Position numbers and translations under genes: made by a program. A stretch of 16,741 bases of DNA from an uncultured Prevotella sp. (GTDB lineage: Bacteria; Bacteroidota; Bacteroidia; Bacteroidales; Bacteroidaceae): the NCBI GenBank assembly GCA_937906765.1, contig CALCUV010000265.1, positions 1 through 16,741 on the forward strand, written 5' to 3'. Below are positions 8,467 through 16,449 of the stretch, piece after piece; the stretch's first letter is position 1; the number at the start of each line of letters is the position of its first letter. A model generated the notes under the pieces. The model was not told where the DNA came from. It saw only the letters and a list, made by a program, of their open reading frames with translations, and ran no database searches.

Positions 8467-9906
8467 ATGATATTGCGTATATTTTTTTCGTTCCTCTTTT
8501 TATTATTCGCCCTTTCTTCTTGTTTAAGCGATGAGGATTATTCATCTTCTCAACAAGATGTGCTTACCTTCTCCGTTGACACTTTGGATTTTGATACGCT
8601 TATTGCAGGTGAACTCGCTCATACACGTACTATTCAAGTGTACAATCCCAATAGTTCATCGTTGCGCATAGCGTCTGTTTCTCTTCTGACTGGTAGTAAA
8701 AGTGTGTTTAGAGTAAATGTAGATGGTACAAGTTTGGAACAAGGCGTTGCTACTGATTTTGAAGTTCGCTCTGGGGATAGTTTGCGCATTTTTGTAAATG
8801 CTTTTCCACCAAATGAAGATTCAGATACGCCCGTTATACATGCTGATAAACTATTATTTCAATTAGAAAGTGGTGTTGTACAGGAACTGCCATTAGAGGT
8901 TCATGGACTTGATGTCATAAAATTGCAAGGAGTGGAATTTACAGATAATACAACTCTGAAGCCACAACGACCATATCAAATAATTGATAGTCTTGTTGTT
9001 CGTCCTGATGTAACTTTGACCATTCTTCCTGGCGCTCGCTTGCTGTTTCATAAAGATGCATCCCTTATTGTTTATGGTACGTTGCACGTAAAGGGAGAAG
9101 TCGGAGCAAATGTGCAGTTCCGTGGAGATAGATTGGGTAATATGTTTACTGACCAATCATACGATTGCATTCCTGGTCAATGGGGAGGAATTCATATTAA
9201 AGAACAGAGTTTCGGTAATGCGATTAACTATGCAGATATACATAGTGGTGATTTCGGTATTATTTGTGATAGCAGTAGTACTGATGTTGAGAAAGTAAGA
9301 ATAGAAAATTCCATACTCCACAATATGAGTGGAAATAACTTAACTTTATATAACGTTAAGGCACATGTGGGCAATTCTCAAATAACGAATGCTGGTGGAG
9401 ATTGTGTGTCAGTCGTAGGTGGTGATGTTCGCTTTATTCATTGCACTATTGGTCAGTTTTATGCTTTCACCGCAGGTAGGGGAGTTGCTTTCCGATTTGC
9501 TAATGTGAATGGGTATTTGCATTATCCTCTTCAACAATTGGAAGTGCAGAATTCCATAATTACAGGTTATTCTGATGATGAAATTATGGGGAATAGGGGG
9601 AACGAAGAAATTCCTTTTAACTATTCTTTCCAAAATTGTCTGCTTAATACACCAAGGTACGAAGCGCCTGAAATTGTAAATTGCCTATGGGATATGTCGG
9701 ACAATCCTGTATCTAAGGCAGATAACTTTTATCCTGCTTTCGATCTAGACCGTCTCACATACACTTTTTATCTTGACTCAGCGTCCGTAGCAGTTGGTAC
9801 GGCGAATCCAACTATTACACAACAAACTTATCCTTATGATCGCGAAGGATTACGCCAACATGATGCTCCTAACTTAGGGTGTTATAGCAAGGTGATTGAG
9901 AAGTAA
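8467..9906 (+). CDS. predicted surface lipoprotein with right-handed parallel beta-helix
   Basis: Starting at the ATG at 8467, the 479-residue product opens with a textbook lipoprotein signal (MILRIFFSFLFLLFALSSC, lipid-bearing cysteine at residue 19). The residues after the cysteine, LSDEDYSS, are acidic. In Bacteroidetes an acidic stretch just after the lipidated cysteine is a known signal for export to the cell surface. Residues about 25-155 look like an Ig-like beta-sandwich (VDTLDFDTLIAGELAHTRTI, IQVYNPNSSSLRIASVSL). Residues about 170-420 show beta-helix-like repeated rungs (LVVRPDVTLTILPGARLLF, LIVYGTLHVKGEVGANVQF, GQWGGIHIKEQS, YADIHSGDFGIIC, RIENSILHNMSG, SVVGGDVRFIHCTIG). No catalytic motif is recognised; carbohydrate or surface-polymer binding is only a guess. 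A GTG 15 codons upstream (8422) would spoil the signal peptide. dnaB follows after 40 bases. Confidence 0.8.
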   Translation: MILRIFFSFLFLLFALSSCLSDEDYSSSQQDVLTFSVDTLDFDTLIAGELAHTRTIQVYNPNSSSLRIASVSLLTGSKSVFRVNVDGTSLEQGVATDFEVRSGDSLRIFVNAFPPNEDSDTPVIHADKLLFQLESGVVQELPLEVHGLDVIKLQGVEFTDNTTLKPQRPYQIIDSLVVRPDVTLTILPGARLLFHKDASLIVYGTLHVKGEVGANVQFRGDRLGNMFTDQSYDCIPGQWGGIHIKEQSFGNAINYADIHSGDFGIICDSSSTDVEKVRIENSILHNMSGNNLTLYNVKAHVGNSQITNAGGDCVSVVGGDVRFIHCTIGQFYAFTAGRGVAFRFANVNGYLHYPLQQLEVQNSIITGYSDDEIMGNRGNEEIPFNYSFQNCLLNTPRYEAPEIVNCLWDMSDNPVSKADNFYPAFDLDRLTYTFYLDSASVAVGTANPTITQQTYPYDREGLRQHDAPNLGCYSKVIEK

Positions 9907-9946
9907 ACAGACTTTTATTAGCAAATCCTTATATCTGAATTTAATT

Positions 9947-11473
9947 ATGCCACAAAATACACAACGTAGGACAAAAAGTAAACCTAAATCTGATCTGGAA
10001 AATTTTGGACATCTTCAACCACAAGCACTCGAACTTGAGCAAGCAGTAGTTGGGGCTTTGCTTATTGAATCAGATGCTTATGCACAAGTTTCTGACATTC
10101 TAAAAGCTGATAGTTTCTATGATGTGCGTCACAAATACATTTATGAGGCAATCACACATTTAAATCTTCAACAAAAGCCCTCAGATATTCTTACTGTTGT
10201 TGATGAACTTGAGCGTATGGGAGCCTTAGAAGAGGCTGGAGGAAGATATTATGTTACACAACTTTCAGGCATGGTATCTTCGTCGGCACATATAGTATAT
10301 CATGCACGTATTATAGCACAAAAGTCATTAGCTCGCCAGTTGATAACCTATACGAGCAACATACAAACAAAGGCTTTTGATCCTACACAGGATATTGATG
10401 TACTTATGCAGGAAGCTGAAGGAAGTTTGTTTTCACTCAGTCAGCAAAACCTTAAGAAGCAATACACTCAGATTGACCCAGTTCTTAATGATGCCTATGC
10501 CTTACTTAAAAAGGCATCATCGCGTAGTGATGGTCTTTCGGGTATTTCAACTGGTTTTAGAGACCTTGACAAAATGACTTCTGGGTGGCAATCTTCTGAC
10601 CTCGTCATACTTGCTGCTCGTCCCGCCATGGGTAAGACTGCTTTTGCGTTGAGTATGGCTAAAAATATAGCTATTGATCAAGAGATTCCTTTAGCGTTTT
10701 TCTCGCTTGAAATGGCAAATGTCCAATTGATGAATCGTGTGATTTCTAATGTTACAGAGATTGAATCTGAAAAACTCAAGACCGGGCAACTCAACCCTGA
10801 CGAATGGCAAAGATTAGACAGTGGTATGAAAAAACTTTATGGTAAACCGCTCTTTCTTGATGATACTCCCTCTATGTCTGTTTTTGAACTTCAAACAAAA
10901 GCGAGGCGACTCCATCAAGAGCATGGTGTACAAATCATTATGATTGACTATCTTCAGTTGATGAATGCTTCAGGAATGGGTTATGGTAGTCGACAAGAAG
11001 AAGTTTCAACCATTTCTCGTGCCCTAAAGGGTTTAGCAAAGGAACTTAATATTCCCATTCTTGCACTTTCACAATTGAATCGTGGTGTAGAAAATCGAAC
11101 AGATGGAGACAAACGCCCTCAACTTAGTGACTTGCGTGAATCTGGAGCCATTGAGCAAGATGCAGATATGGTTTGCTTTATTCACCGTCCAGAGTATTAC
11201 AAAATTTATGCTGACGCTCATGGTCGTGACCTCCGAGGTATGGCAGAAATTATAATAGCAAAACACCGTAATGGTGCTGTTGGTGATGTCCTTCTCTCAT
11301 TTAAAGGCCAGTTTACACGTTTCCAAGACAGAGATGAAGATGCTTACATACCTGTTCCAGGTGAAGAAATAAATTCTACAATGAATACAAACCTTAATTC
11401 ATCGTCCTCAACTTCAGATTTCCCTGATCCTCTTAGTTTCCCACAGTCATCCTTAGGAGACGTACCTTATTAA
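9947..11473 (+). CDS. dnaB: replicative DNA helicase
   Basis: The 508-residue product is full length for DnaB, the hexameric 5'-3' helicase at the replication fork. The N-terminal domain (about residues 20-125) contains QALELEQAVVGALL and the typical DILTVVDELERMG. The C-terminal RecA-like ATPase begins near residue 190 with STGFRDLDKMTSGWQ. It has Walker A as AARPAMGKTAF (Lys230), Walker B as IIMIDYLQLM (Asp334), the LSQLNRGVENR motif, SDLRESGAIEQDAD, and IAKHRNG near the arginine finger. The end is a Ser/Asn/Pro-rich tail of about 40 residues that is probably disordered. The ATG at 9947 fits the usual short basic N-terminus; a TTG at 9896 in frame overlaps the preceding gene and adds 17 unsupported residues. 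No promoter is visible in the 40-base gap, so co-transcription with the lipoprotein gene is likely. Confidence 0.96.
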   Translation: MPQNTQRRTKSKPKSDLENFGHLQPQALELEQAVVGALLIESDAYAQVSDILKADSFYDVRHKYIYEAITHLNLQQKPSDILTVVDELERMGALEEAGGRYYVTQLSGMVSSSAHIVYHARIIAQKSLARQLITYTSNIQTKAFDPTQDIDVLMQEAEGSLFSLSQQNLKKQYTQIDPVLNDAYALLKKASSRSDGLSGISTGFRDLDKMTSGWQSSDLVILAARPAMGKTAFALSMAKNIAIDQEIPLAFFSLEMANVQLMNRVISNVTEIESEKLKTGQLNPDEWQRLDSGMKKLYGKPLFLDDTPSMSVFELQTKARRLHQEHGVQIIMIDYLQLMNASGMGYGSRQEEVSTISRALKGLAKELNIPILALSQLNRGVENRTDGDKRPQLSDLRESGAIEQDADMVCFIHRPEYYKIYADAHGRDLRGMAEIIIAKHRNGAVGDVLLSFKGQFTRFQDRDEDAYIPVPGEEINSTMNTNLNSSSSTSDFPDPLSFPQSSLGDVPY

Positions 11474-11539
11474 AATTGTATATGAGTTGAAACGTCTGTT
11501 TTTCGATTAGAAAAATTACTATTGTCATAAAAGTAAAAA

Positions 11540-11571
11540 AGAGGGTGTGCCTTTCAACGGGCACACCCTCT
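11540..11571. terminator. strong bidirectional terminator between dnaB and glgP
   Basis: AGAGGGTGTGCC (11540-11551) pairs perfectly with GGCACACCCTCT (11560-11571) around an 8-base loop. An A-run precedes the stem and TATATTTTTA follows it, so both strands give a G/C-rich hairpin followed by T-rich sequence. It lies between convergent dnaB and glgP, which fits termination in both directions. Confidence 0.93.
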
Positions 11572-11594
11572 ATATTTTTACCTATAGATTTGGT

Positions 11595-14219
11595 TTAAGC
11601 AAACCACTTAACATAAGCGAAGTCCTGACGGTAGGGGAGATGTTCGTTTGCGGGGAACATACGGAATGCAACCTTGAATGAACCTGCAACGTCGAGGCTT
11701 GTTGTGAGCTCGAATGTGTGGAGGTTGCCTTCGCGCTTTGTCATAGTCATGGGGATTGTTGTCTGGATAACGTCGTTACCTTCAACATTTTCGATTACTA
11801 CGAGTTCTACGCCAACTGCGTTGTCGAGACCCTGTTCGTCGATAACGTGCTTGATAGTGAAGTCCTGACCAGAGATTACGTTGTTGAGGTTTTCCATACC
11901 TTCAGAAGCAACTACATTGATGCTATCCCAACGTTCAGCAACGCATTCCTTCCATGCTGCGATTTCCTTCGCGAGCTTGTTGTTGTCAGCAGCGAGGAGC
12001 TTGAAACGAGTAGCTTCCTTGTTGTAGAAGCGATCGTAGTAGTCGTCGAGCTGGCGCTTCATAGTGTACTGGGGAGCGATCTGAGCGATTGAGTTCTTCA
12101 CTGTCTTCACCCAACCTTCGCTGTAACCCTTGGCACCGCGAGCGTAGTAGAGAGGAATGATTTCCTGTTCGAGGAGTGAGTAGATAGTAGCAGCGTCGAG
12201 GCGGTCCTGATGTTCCTGGTTCTGGTAAGTACGCTTGTCTGTGAGCGCCCAACCTGCACCGGGACGGTAGCCTTCGTACCACCAACCATCGAGTACTGAG
12301 AGGTTTACAACACCGTTCATGAGTGCCTTTTCACCTGATGTACCAGATGCTTCGAGGGGACGTGTGGGTGTGTTCATCCAGATATCTACACCTGAAACGA
12401 GGCGGCGAGCGAGTTCCATATCGTAGTTATCGAGGAAGATAATCTTACCAATGAACTCAGGACGCTGAGAGATTTCGTAGATGCGCTTGATCAAGCCCTG
12501 ACCTGCACCGTCAGCGGGGTGAGCCTTACCTGCGAAGAGGAACTGTACGGGGTAGTCGGGGTTGTTCACGATCTTAGCGAGGCGATCGAGGTCAGAGAAG
12601 AGGAGGTGTGCACGCTTGTAAGTAGCGAAGCGACGTGCGAAACCGATGAGGAGCGCGTTGGGGTTGATTTTGTCGAGGAGCGAAACCACGCGGCTGGGGT
12701 CGCCCTGATTCTTCAACCAAGTGTCGCGGAAGCGGTTGCGGATGTAGTTGATGAGCTTCATCTTGAGCGCGCAACGTGTTTCCCAAACTTCCTTATCTGA
12801 AACTTCGTAAATCTTTTCCCAGATCTTCATGTTGCTCTGGTCGTTCATGAAGTTCTTATCGAAGTGCTTGCAGTAGAGTTCCTTCCATTCGTTAGCAGCC
12901 CATGTGGGGAAGTGAACACCGTTAGTAACGTAGCTCACATGGCTTTCGTTCTGCTGGAGGTTGTATGCCTGGAAGTAACCTTCGTGGTCGCGGATTTCGT
13001 ATTCACGACGGGGTTCGTCGGGCATGTAGCCGGGCCATGTGCCCTTGAACATCATCTGTGAAACCTTACCGTGGAGCCAGCTCACACCGTTGATTTCCTG
13101 ACATGTCTTACAGCAGAATACTGACATTGAGAACTTTTCGTTCTTGTCTTCGGGGTTCATACGGCCGAGGCCCATGAAGTCGTCCCAAGAGATGCCGAGC
13201 TTGCCAGAGAATGAATCCATGTACTTGCGGAAGAGGCCTTCTTCGAAGTAGTCGTGACCAGCAGGTACGGGAGTGTGTACTGTGTAGAGTGAAGAAGCCT
13301 TAACGAGTTCGAGTGCTTCACCGAATGTAAGACCTGTTGCTACGTAGTCAACGAGGCGCTGTGCGTTACAGAGTGCTGCGTGACCTTCGTTACAGTGGTA
13401 AACGTCCTTGGTGATGCCGAGCTTCTGGAGCATCAACATACCGCCGACACCGAGGAGATATTCCTGCTTGATACGGTTTTCCCAATCACCACCGTAGAGC
13501 GCTGAAGTGATGCCAGCGTCGTACTGTGAGTTGAGACCGTTGTCAGTGTCGAGGAGGTAGAGCTTCACACGACCTACATTTACGCGCCATACGCTTGCGT
13601 AAACGGTGTAGCCGGGGTAGGGAACAGCAACAACAACCTGGTTGCCATCCTTATCGAGTTCCTTTTCAATGGGGAGACGGTCGAAGTTTTGAGCGTCGTA
13701 GTTAGCGATCTGCTGACCTTCCATTGAGAGTGTCTGAGTGAAGTAGCCGTGACGATAGAGGAAACCAACTGCACACATGTCAACGTTAGAGTCAGAAGCT
13801 TCCTTGATGTAGTCACCTGCGAGTACACCGAGACCACCAGAGTAAATCTTGAGTACAGAGTTGAGACCGTATTCCATGCAGAAGTAAGCCACGCTTGCAC
13901 GCTTTGCGTTGGGCTTCACGTCCATGTATGCACGGAAGTTCTTGTAAACCTTCTCGATAGCTGCGAGCATTACCTTGTCAGCGGCGAGTTCTTCGAGGCG
14001 TTCGTAAGAAACGCGAGCGAGAAGTTCAACGGGGTTCTTACCACACTTGTGCCAAAGCTTGTGGTCAATGCTGTCGAAGAGTTCAACAGCTTCTTGATTC
14101 CATGACCACCAAAGGTTGTGGGCAAGTTCATCAAGAACGTTCAGTTCCTTAGGGAGGTGGCTCTTAACGCTCACCATCTTCCATGAAGGCTGATTTGAAT
14201 TGCTAAGTTTTACTTTCAT
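11595..14219 (-). CDS. glgP: glycogen/alpha-glucan phosphorylase (GT35, DUF3417-containing type)
   Basis: The 874-residue enzyme releases glucose-1-phosphate from the non-reducing ends of glycogen with phosphate and pyridoxal phosphate, in the cytosol. The N-terminal domain (to about residue 110, containing [20 protein letters not shown]) is the DUF3417 domain of the short bacterial phosphorylase type. Conserved core segments include [50 protein letters not shown] and [10 protein letters not shown]. The PLP site is [14 protein letters not shown] with the cofactor lysine at residue 631. I prefer the ATG at 14219 ([14 protein letters not shown]), which matches family N-termini, to an in-frame ATG at 14252 that would add 11 residues within the spacer. 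It lies downstream of glycogen synthase on the same strand, about 109 bases apart. Codon choice is strongly C-ending, unlike the plus-strand genes, suggesting high expression. Confidence 0.95.
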   Translation of the reverse strand: MKVKLSNSNQPSWKMVSVKSHLPKELNVLDELAHNLWWSWNQEAVELFDSIDHKLWHKCGKNPVELLARVSYERLEELAADKVMLAAIEKVYKNFRAYMDVKPNAKRASVAYFCMEYGLNSVLKIYSGGLGVLAGDYIKEASDSNVDMCAVGFLYRHGYFTQTLSMEGQQIANYDAQNFDRLPIEKELDKDGNQVVVAVPYPGYTVYASVWRVNVGRVKLYLLDTDNGLNSQYDAGITSALYGGDWENRIKQEYLLGVGGMLMLQKLGITKDVYHCNEGHAALCNAQRLVDYVATGLTFGEALELVKASSLYTVHTPVPAGHDYFEEGLFRKYMDSFSGKLGISWDDFMGLGRMNPEDKNEKFSMSVFCCKTCQEINGVSWLHGKVSQMMFKGTWPGYMPDEPRREYEIRDHEGYFQAYNLQQNESHVSYVTNGVHFPTWAANEWKELYCKHFDKNFMNDQSNMKIWEKIYEVSDKEVWETRCALKMKLINYIRNRFRDTWLKNQGDPSRVVSLLDKINPNALLIGFARRFATYKRAHLLFSDLDRLAKIVNNPDYPVQFLFAGKAHPADGAGQGLIKRIYEISQRPEFIGKIIFLDNYDMELARRLVSGVDIWMNTPTRPLEASGTSGEKALMNGVVNLSVLDGWWYEGYRPGAGWALTDKRTYQNQEHQDRLDAATIYSLLEQEIIPLYYARGAKGYSEGWVKTVKNSIAQIAPQYTMKRQLDDYYDRFYNKEATRFKLLAADNNKLAKEIAAWKECVAERWDSINVVASEGMENLNNVISGQDFTIKHVIDEQGLDNAVGVELVVIENVEGNDVIQTTIPMTMTKREGNLHTFELTTSLDVAGSFKVAFRMFPANEHLPYRQDFAYVKWFA

Positions 14220-14224
14220 GTTGT

Positions 14225-14243
14225 TTTTTATTGACAATAAAAA
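14225..14243 (-). promoter_or_regulatory. inverted repeat just upstream of the glgP start
   Basis: TTTTTATTG (14225-14233) and its exact complement CAATAAAAA (14235-14243) are separated by one base. The right edge of this A/T-only-rich palindrome is five bases from the glgP ATG on the mRNA. As RNA it would give only a weak hairpin overlapping the ribosome-binding region; as DNA it could be a protein site. Chance in such A/T-rich sequence is a serious alternative. Confidence 0.3.
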
Positions 14244-14270
14244 TTGTTTCAATTATGTTGGGGAGAGTTT

Positions 14271-14315
14271 TTCTAGATGCTGTAGATATTCTAGATTTTC
14301 TAGATGTTCTAGACT
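14271..14315. repeat. five-unit 9-base tandem repeat between glycogen synthase and glgP
   Basis: Five consecutive 9-base units occur in the 109-base spacer: TTCTAGATG, CTGTAGATA, TTCTAGATT, TTCTAGATG and TTCTAGACT. The core TCTAGA (a perfect palindrome) is present in four of them at exact 9-base steps (14272, 14290, 14299, 14308), with TGTAGA at 14281. The array begins 13 bases after the glycogen synthase stop on the mRNA. Units do not encode a protein. It may be a simple-sequence array prone to length change, or a site that adjusts expression between the two genes. Confidence 0.8.
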
Positions 14316-14328
14316 AGAAAATGACCTC

Positions 14329-15999
14329 TTACTTATTTCTCAGAGCGAAGTCGTAAGCCTCGAAGTAGTGCTTAATGAAGTTCTTCCATTGTGCCTTGTC
14401 GGCGAGAGCAGCGGCCTTTTTGCAGAGTGTTGCTCTGTCCTTGAGGGGCATGCGCATCATAGCTTCGATGGCTTCACACATTTCGCGAGAGACGTCGAAA
14501 TAGTTATCGTCGTCGCGGTGGATGACCTTTACACCGTCAGAGAGTTCGCCCTGATAACCGAGCACATCGTTTACCCACTGACCGAAACCTGAGAGGTCGG
14601 TTGTGATACAGGGTGCCTTGAACGCACAACTTTCGAGGGGAGTGTAGCCCCAGGGTTCGTAGTACGAGGGATAGAGGCAAAGGTCGTTTGCGGTGAGGAG
14701 GTCGTAGTAGGGCATGTTGAAGACGCCGTCTGCGCCTTCCAAGTAGCAGGGCACGAGCACTACCTTCACGGCGTCGTTCTTCGTGTTCCAAAGTCCGAGT
14801 TGCTTAATGAGGCAGAGGATGCGGTCTTCGTTGAGGTTGAAGAGGTCGTGCGTAATCATGGGCGTATGGAGTCCGCCTTCTGACTTGTCGGTGCCGTTTA
14901 AGCGTGCGAGGAGGTCCTGACGGGGTTCCTTTGTCCAGCAGGGCACTTCGATGAGCGCCAATACCTTTTGTGACACGAGTTCTTCTTCAGCTTGTGCAAG
15001 CGTCTTCATGCGTGCGTTGAGTTGCGCGAGGGCTTCCATATACACGTCAAAACCCTTACAACGGAAGTCGTTGCGACCTGATGTGCTCACGATGAGCGTA
15101 GTGTCGTCAAGTTCTTCGCCAATCAATTTGCTCGCTACGTTGAGGATGCACTGGCGTGCTTCCTTGCGCTTCTTTGTGAAGGTAGCACCCTTGGGTACGA
15201 AGTCGTTTTCAAAGCCGTTGGGGAGCACCACATCGGCGGGCTTATCGAGGAGTTGCTTACATTCGCGGTCGGTAAACATGCTCACCGTAGTGAAGCAGTC
15301 GGCACCGTGAGCACTCTGCTTTTCAATGCTGTGCTTGGCTTCCATGGAGAGTTCGACCGCCATTTGGTCGCCGTTGTAACCGTGGAAGTACTTATAGAGC
15401 AACTTATTATTGCCAGCGATAGAGCGGCCAATGCTTGTAGCGTGAGTCGTGAAGATGGTTGCCACCTCGGGACATTCCTTCTTTAAGAAGAGCATACCCA
15501 AACCAGACATCCATTCGTGTGCCTGGTAGATGATGCTTTCGCCCTTGAGAAGCTCTGCCTTTACAACAGCTTCTACAAACTTACCAGCGGCGTATGAGAA
15601 CATAGAAGCCTCATCGTAGTCGCCATAAGCATGGAGCGAGTCAACCTGGAAGGCATCCCACGCCTCAGCGTAGATGTCGTTCTTTACCTCAAAGAAGGGC
15701 TGGAAGTTAACTAGGATGGCGATAGGCGCACCAGGTACGTTCCAACGGCCGATACGCGCATTTACGCCCGCTTCCGCCGCTGCCTTCTTCCACTTTGTGA
15801 GGAGGCGCTTGTTTTCCTTGAAAAGGGGATTTTCTTTTCCTTGCCACACATCAGGACCGATGAAGAACACTTTGTCCTCGTGACTCTGTTGGAGTGTGTT
15901 AGCTCGTGAAGAGAGTACGGTGTAAATACCACCGACCTTGTTACACACTTCCCAACTCGTTTCAAATATTACACTTGGATTTAGTTTAGTCTGTGCCAT
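14329..15999 (-). CDS. glycogen synthase of the GT3 (eukaryote-like) family
   Basis: The 556-residue product begins with SWEVCNKVGGIYTVLSSRA (Lys21-Val-Gly-Gly), the nucleotide-sugar-binding motif as written in GT3 synthases of yeast and animals rather than the KTGGLADV form of bacterial GT5 GlgA. Other GT3 markers are YQAHEWMSGLGMLFLK, TTHATSIGRSIAGNN, VVLPNGFENDFVP and the catalytic loop YPSYYEPWGYTPLE, with the glutamate at residue 448. GT3 enzymes add glucose from UDP-glucose to glycogen, so ADP-glucose may not be needed; UDP-glucose-dependent glycogen synthesis has been described in Prevotella. The protein is shorter than the roughly 700-residue eukaryotic enzymes, and their C-terminal arginine cluster for glucose-6-phosphate control is not visible. 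The ATG at 15999 fits the N-terminus. glgP follows in the same direction. Codons are strongly C-ending, as in glgP. Confidence 0.93.
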   Translation of the reverse strand: MAQTKLNPSVIFETSWEVCNKVGGIYTVLSSRANTLQQSHEDKVFFIGPDVWQGKENPLFKENKRLLTKWKKAAAEAGVNARIGRWNVPGAPIAILVNFQPFFEVKNDIYAEAWDAFQVDSLHAYGDYDEASMFSYAAGKFVEAVVKAELLKGESIIYQAHEWMSGLGMLFLKKECPEVATIFTTHATSIGRSIAGNNKLLYKYFHGYNGDQMAVELSMEAKHSIEKQSAHGADCFTTVSMFTDRECKQLLDKPADVVLPNGFENDFVPKGATFTKKRKEARQCILNVASKLIGEELDDTTLIVSTSGRNDFRCKGFDVYMEALAQLNARMKTLAQAEEELVSQKVLALIEVPCWTKEPRQDLLARLNGTDKSEGGLHTPMITHDLFNLNEDRILCLIKQLGLWNTKNDAVKVVLVPCYLEGADGVFNMPYYDLLTANDLCLYPSYYEPWGYTPLESCAFKAPCITTDLSGFGQWVNDVLGYQGELSDGVKVIHRDDDNYFDVSREMCEAIEAMMRMPLKDRATLCKKAAALADKAQWKNFIKHYFEAYDFALRNK

Positions 16000-16026
16000 T
16001 AATTATTAATGTGTTAAAAAGCGCGA

Positions 16027-16060
16027 CAAAGATAGTAAAAATAAGTTAATCAGTTGCTAA
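16027..16060 (-). promoter_or_regulatory. predicted promoter of the glycogen synthase gene
   Basis: On the minus strand TATCTTTG (16034-16027) is an exact match to the Bacteroidetes -7 box TAnnTTTG. A weak -33-like TTAG lies at 16060-16057, 22 bases upstream. Transcription would start close to 16020, leaving a leader of about 20 bases before the ATG at 15999. The -7 box is convincing; the -33 box is not. Confidence 0.5.
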
Positions 16061-16391
16061 CTTTCTGATATTTTGCAAATTTCAATCTCCTTTTTATATC
16101 ATTTTGATAGTATTTGTAAACTATATTTGTCAAGTAAGTTTACTTTCTTGTAATAATTAATTTTACATGTCTTGATAATGGGAGTGATAACTATTCTTAA
16201 TTAATATGACTAGTTGTTATATGAATAAAAATCAAATCTTACATGTTGTAGAAATAATTATTTCGTATAACTAGGATTTATGAAATATGTAGTTGCTCAT
16301 ATTACTATATTAGACCTCTTTATTATGTGTAATATCAACCAGTTCTATATTATATCCTGATTTACAAAATTACGATTTCACAATATTAAAA

Positions 16392-16433
16392 TAATAAGGC
16401 AAAACAACGGTCGCCCATTATTTTGCCTTATTA
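16392..16433 (-). terminator. terminator of nagB
   Basis: TAATAAGGCAAAA (16392-16404) and TTTTGCCTTATTA (16421-16433) form a perfect 13-pair stem with a 16-base loop, 17 bases after the nagB stop. On the minus strand the stem is followed by a T-rich stretch (TTTTAATATTG), as expected for intrinsic termination of nagB. The plus-strand side is less T-rich. Confidence 0.8.
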
Positions 16434-16449
16434 AATTACGTTATTGATT

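Larger units (their letters stand above)
16000..16449. other. A/T-rich intergenic region between nagB and glycogen synthase
   Basis: This 450-base gap lies between two minus-strand genes. Its right end holds the nagB terminator (16392-16433) and its left end the glycogen synthase promoter (16027-16060). In between (16061-16391) the sequence is very A/T-rich with stops in every frame. I see no gene there, only a plus-strand TATATTTG (16122-16129) resembling a -7 box and a loose inverted repeat around CTAGTTGTTATA (near 16210) and TATAACTAG (near 16266). Confidence 0.7.

Noticed and set aside
9896..9946. In-frame TTG that would extend dnaB by 17 residues
   Set aside because: It overlaps the end of the lipoprotein gene and adds residues not expected at a DnaB N-terminus; the ATG at 9947 is a normal start.
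11674..14105. Several plus-strand ORFs of 60-124 codons across the glgP region
   Set aside because: They lie antisense to a convincing, full-length glgP. Their frames stay open because of the strong codon bias of the real gene, and their products show no recognisable family.
14220..14252. ATG at 14252 as the glgP start
   Set aside because: It adds 11 residues drawn from the A/T-rich palindromic spacer; the ATG at 14219 gives the expected MKVKLSN-type N-terminus.
14271..14315. 9-base repeat array considered as a CRISPR
   Set aside because: Units are contiguous and far too short, with no spacers and no cas genes.
14951..15883. Plus-strand ORFs of 69-119 codons across the glycogen synthase gene
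   Set aside because: Antisense shadows of the GT3 synthase, with low-complexity Ser/Arg/Ala-rich products and no signal or domain.
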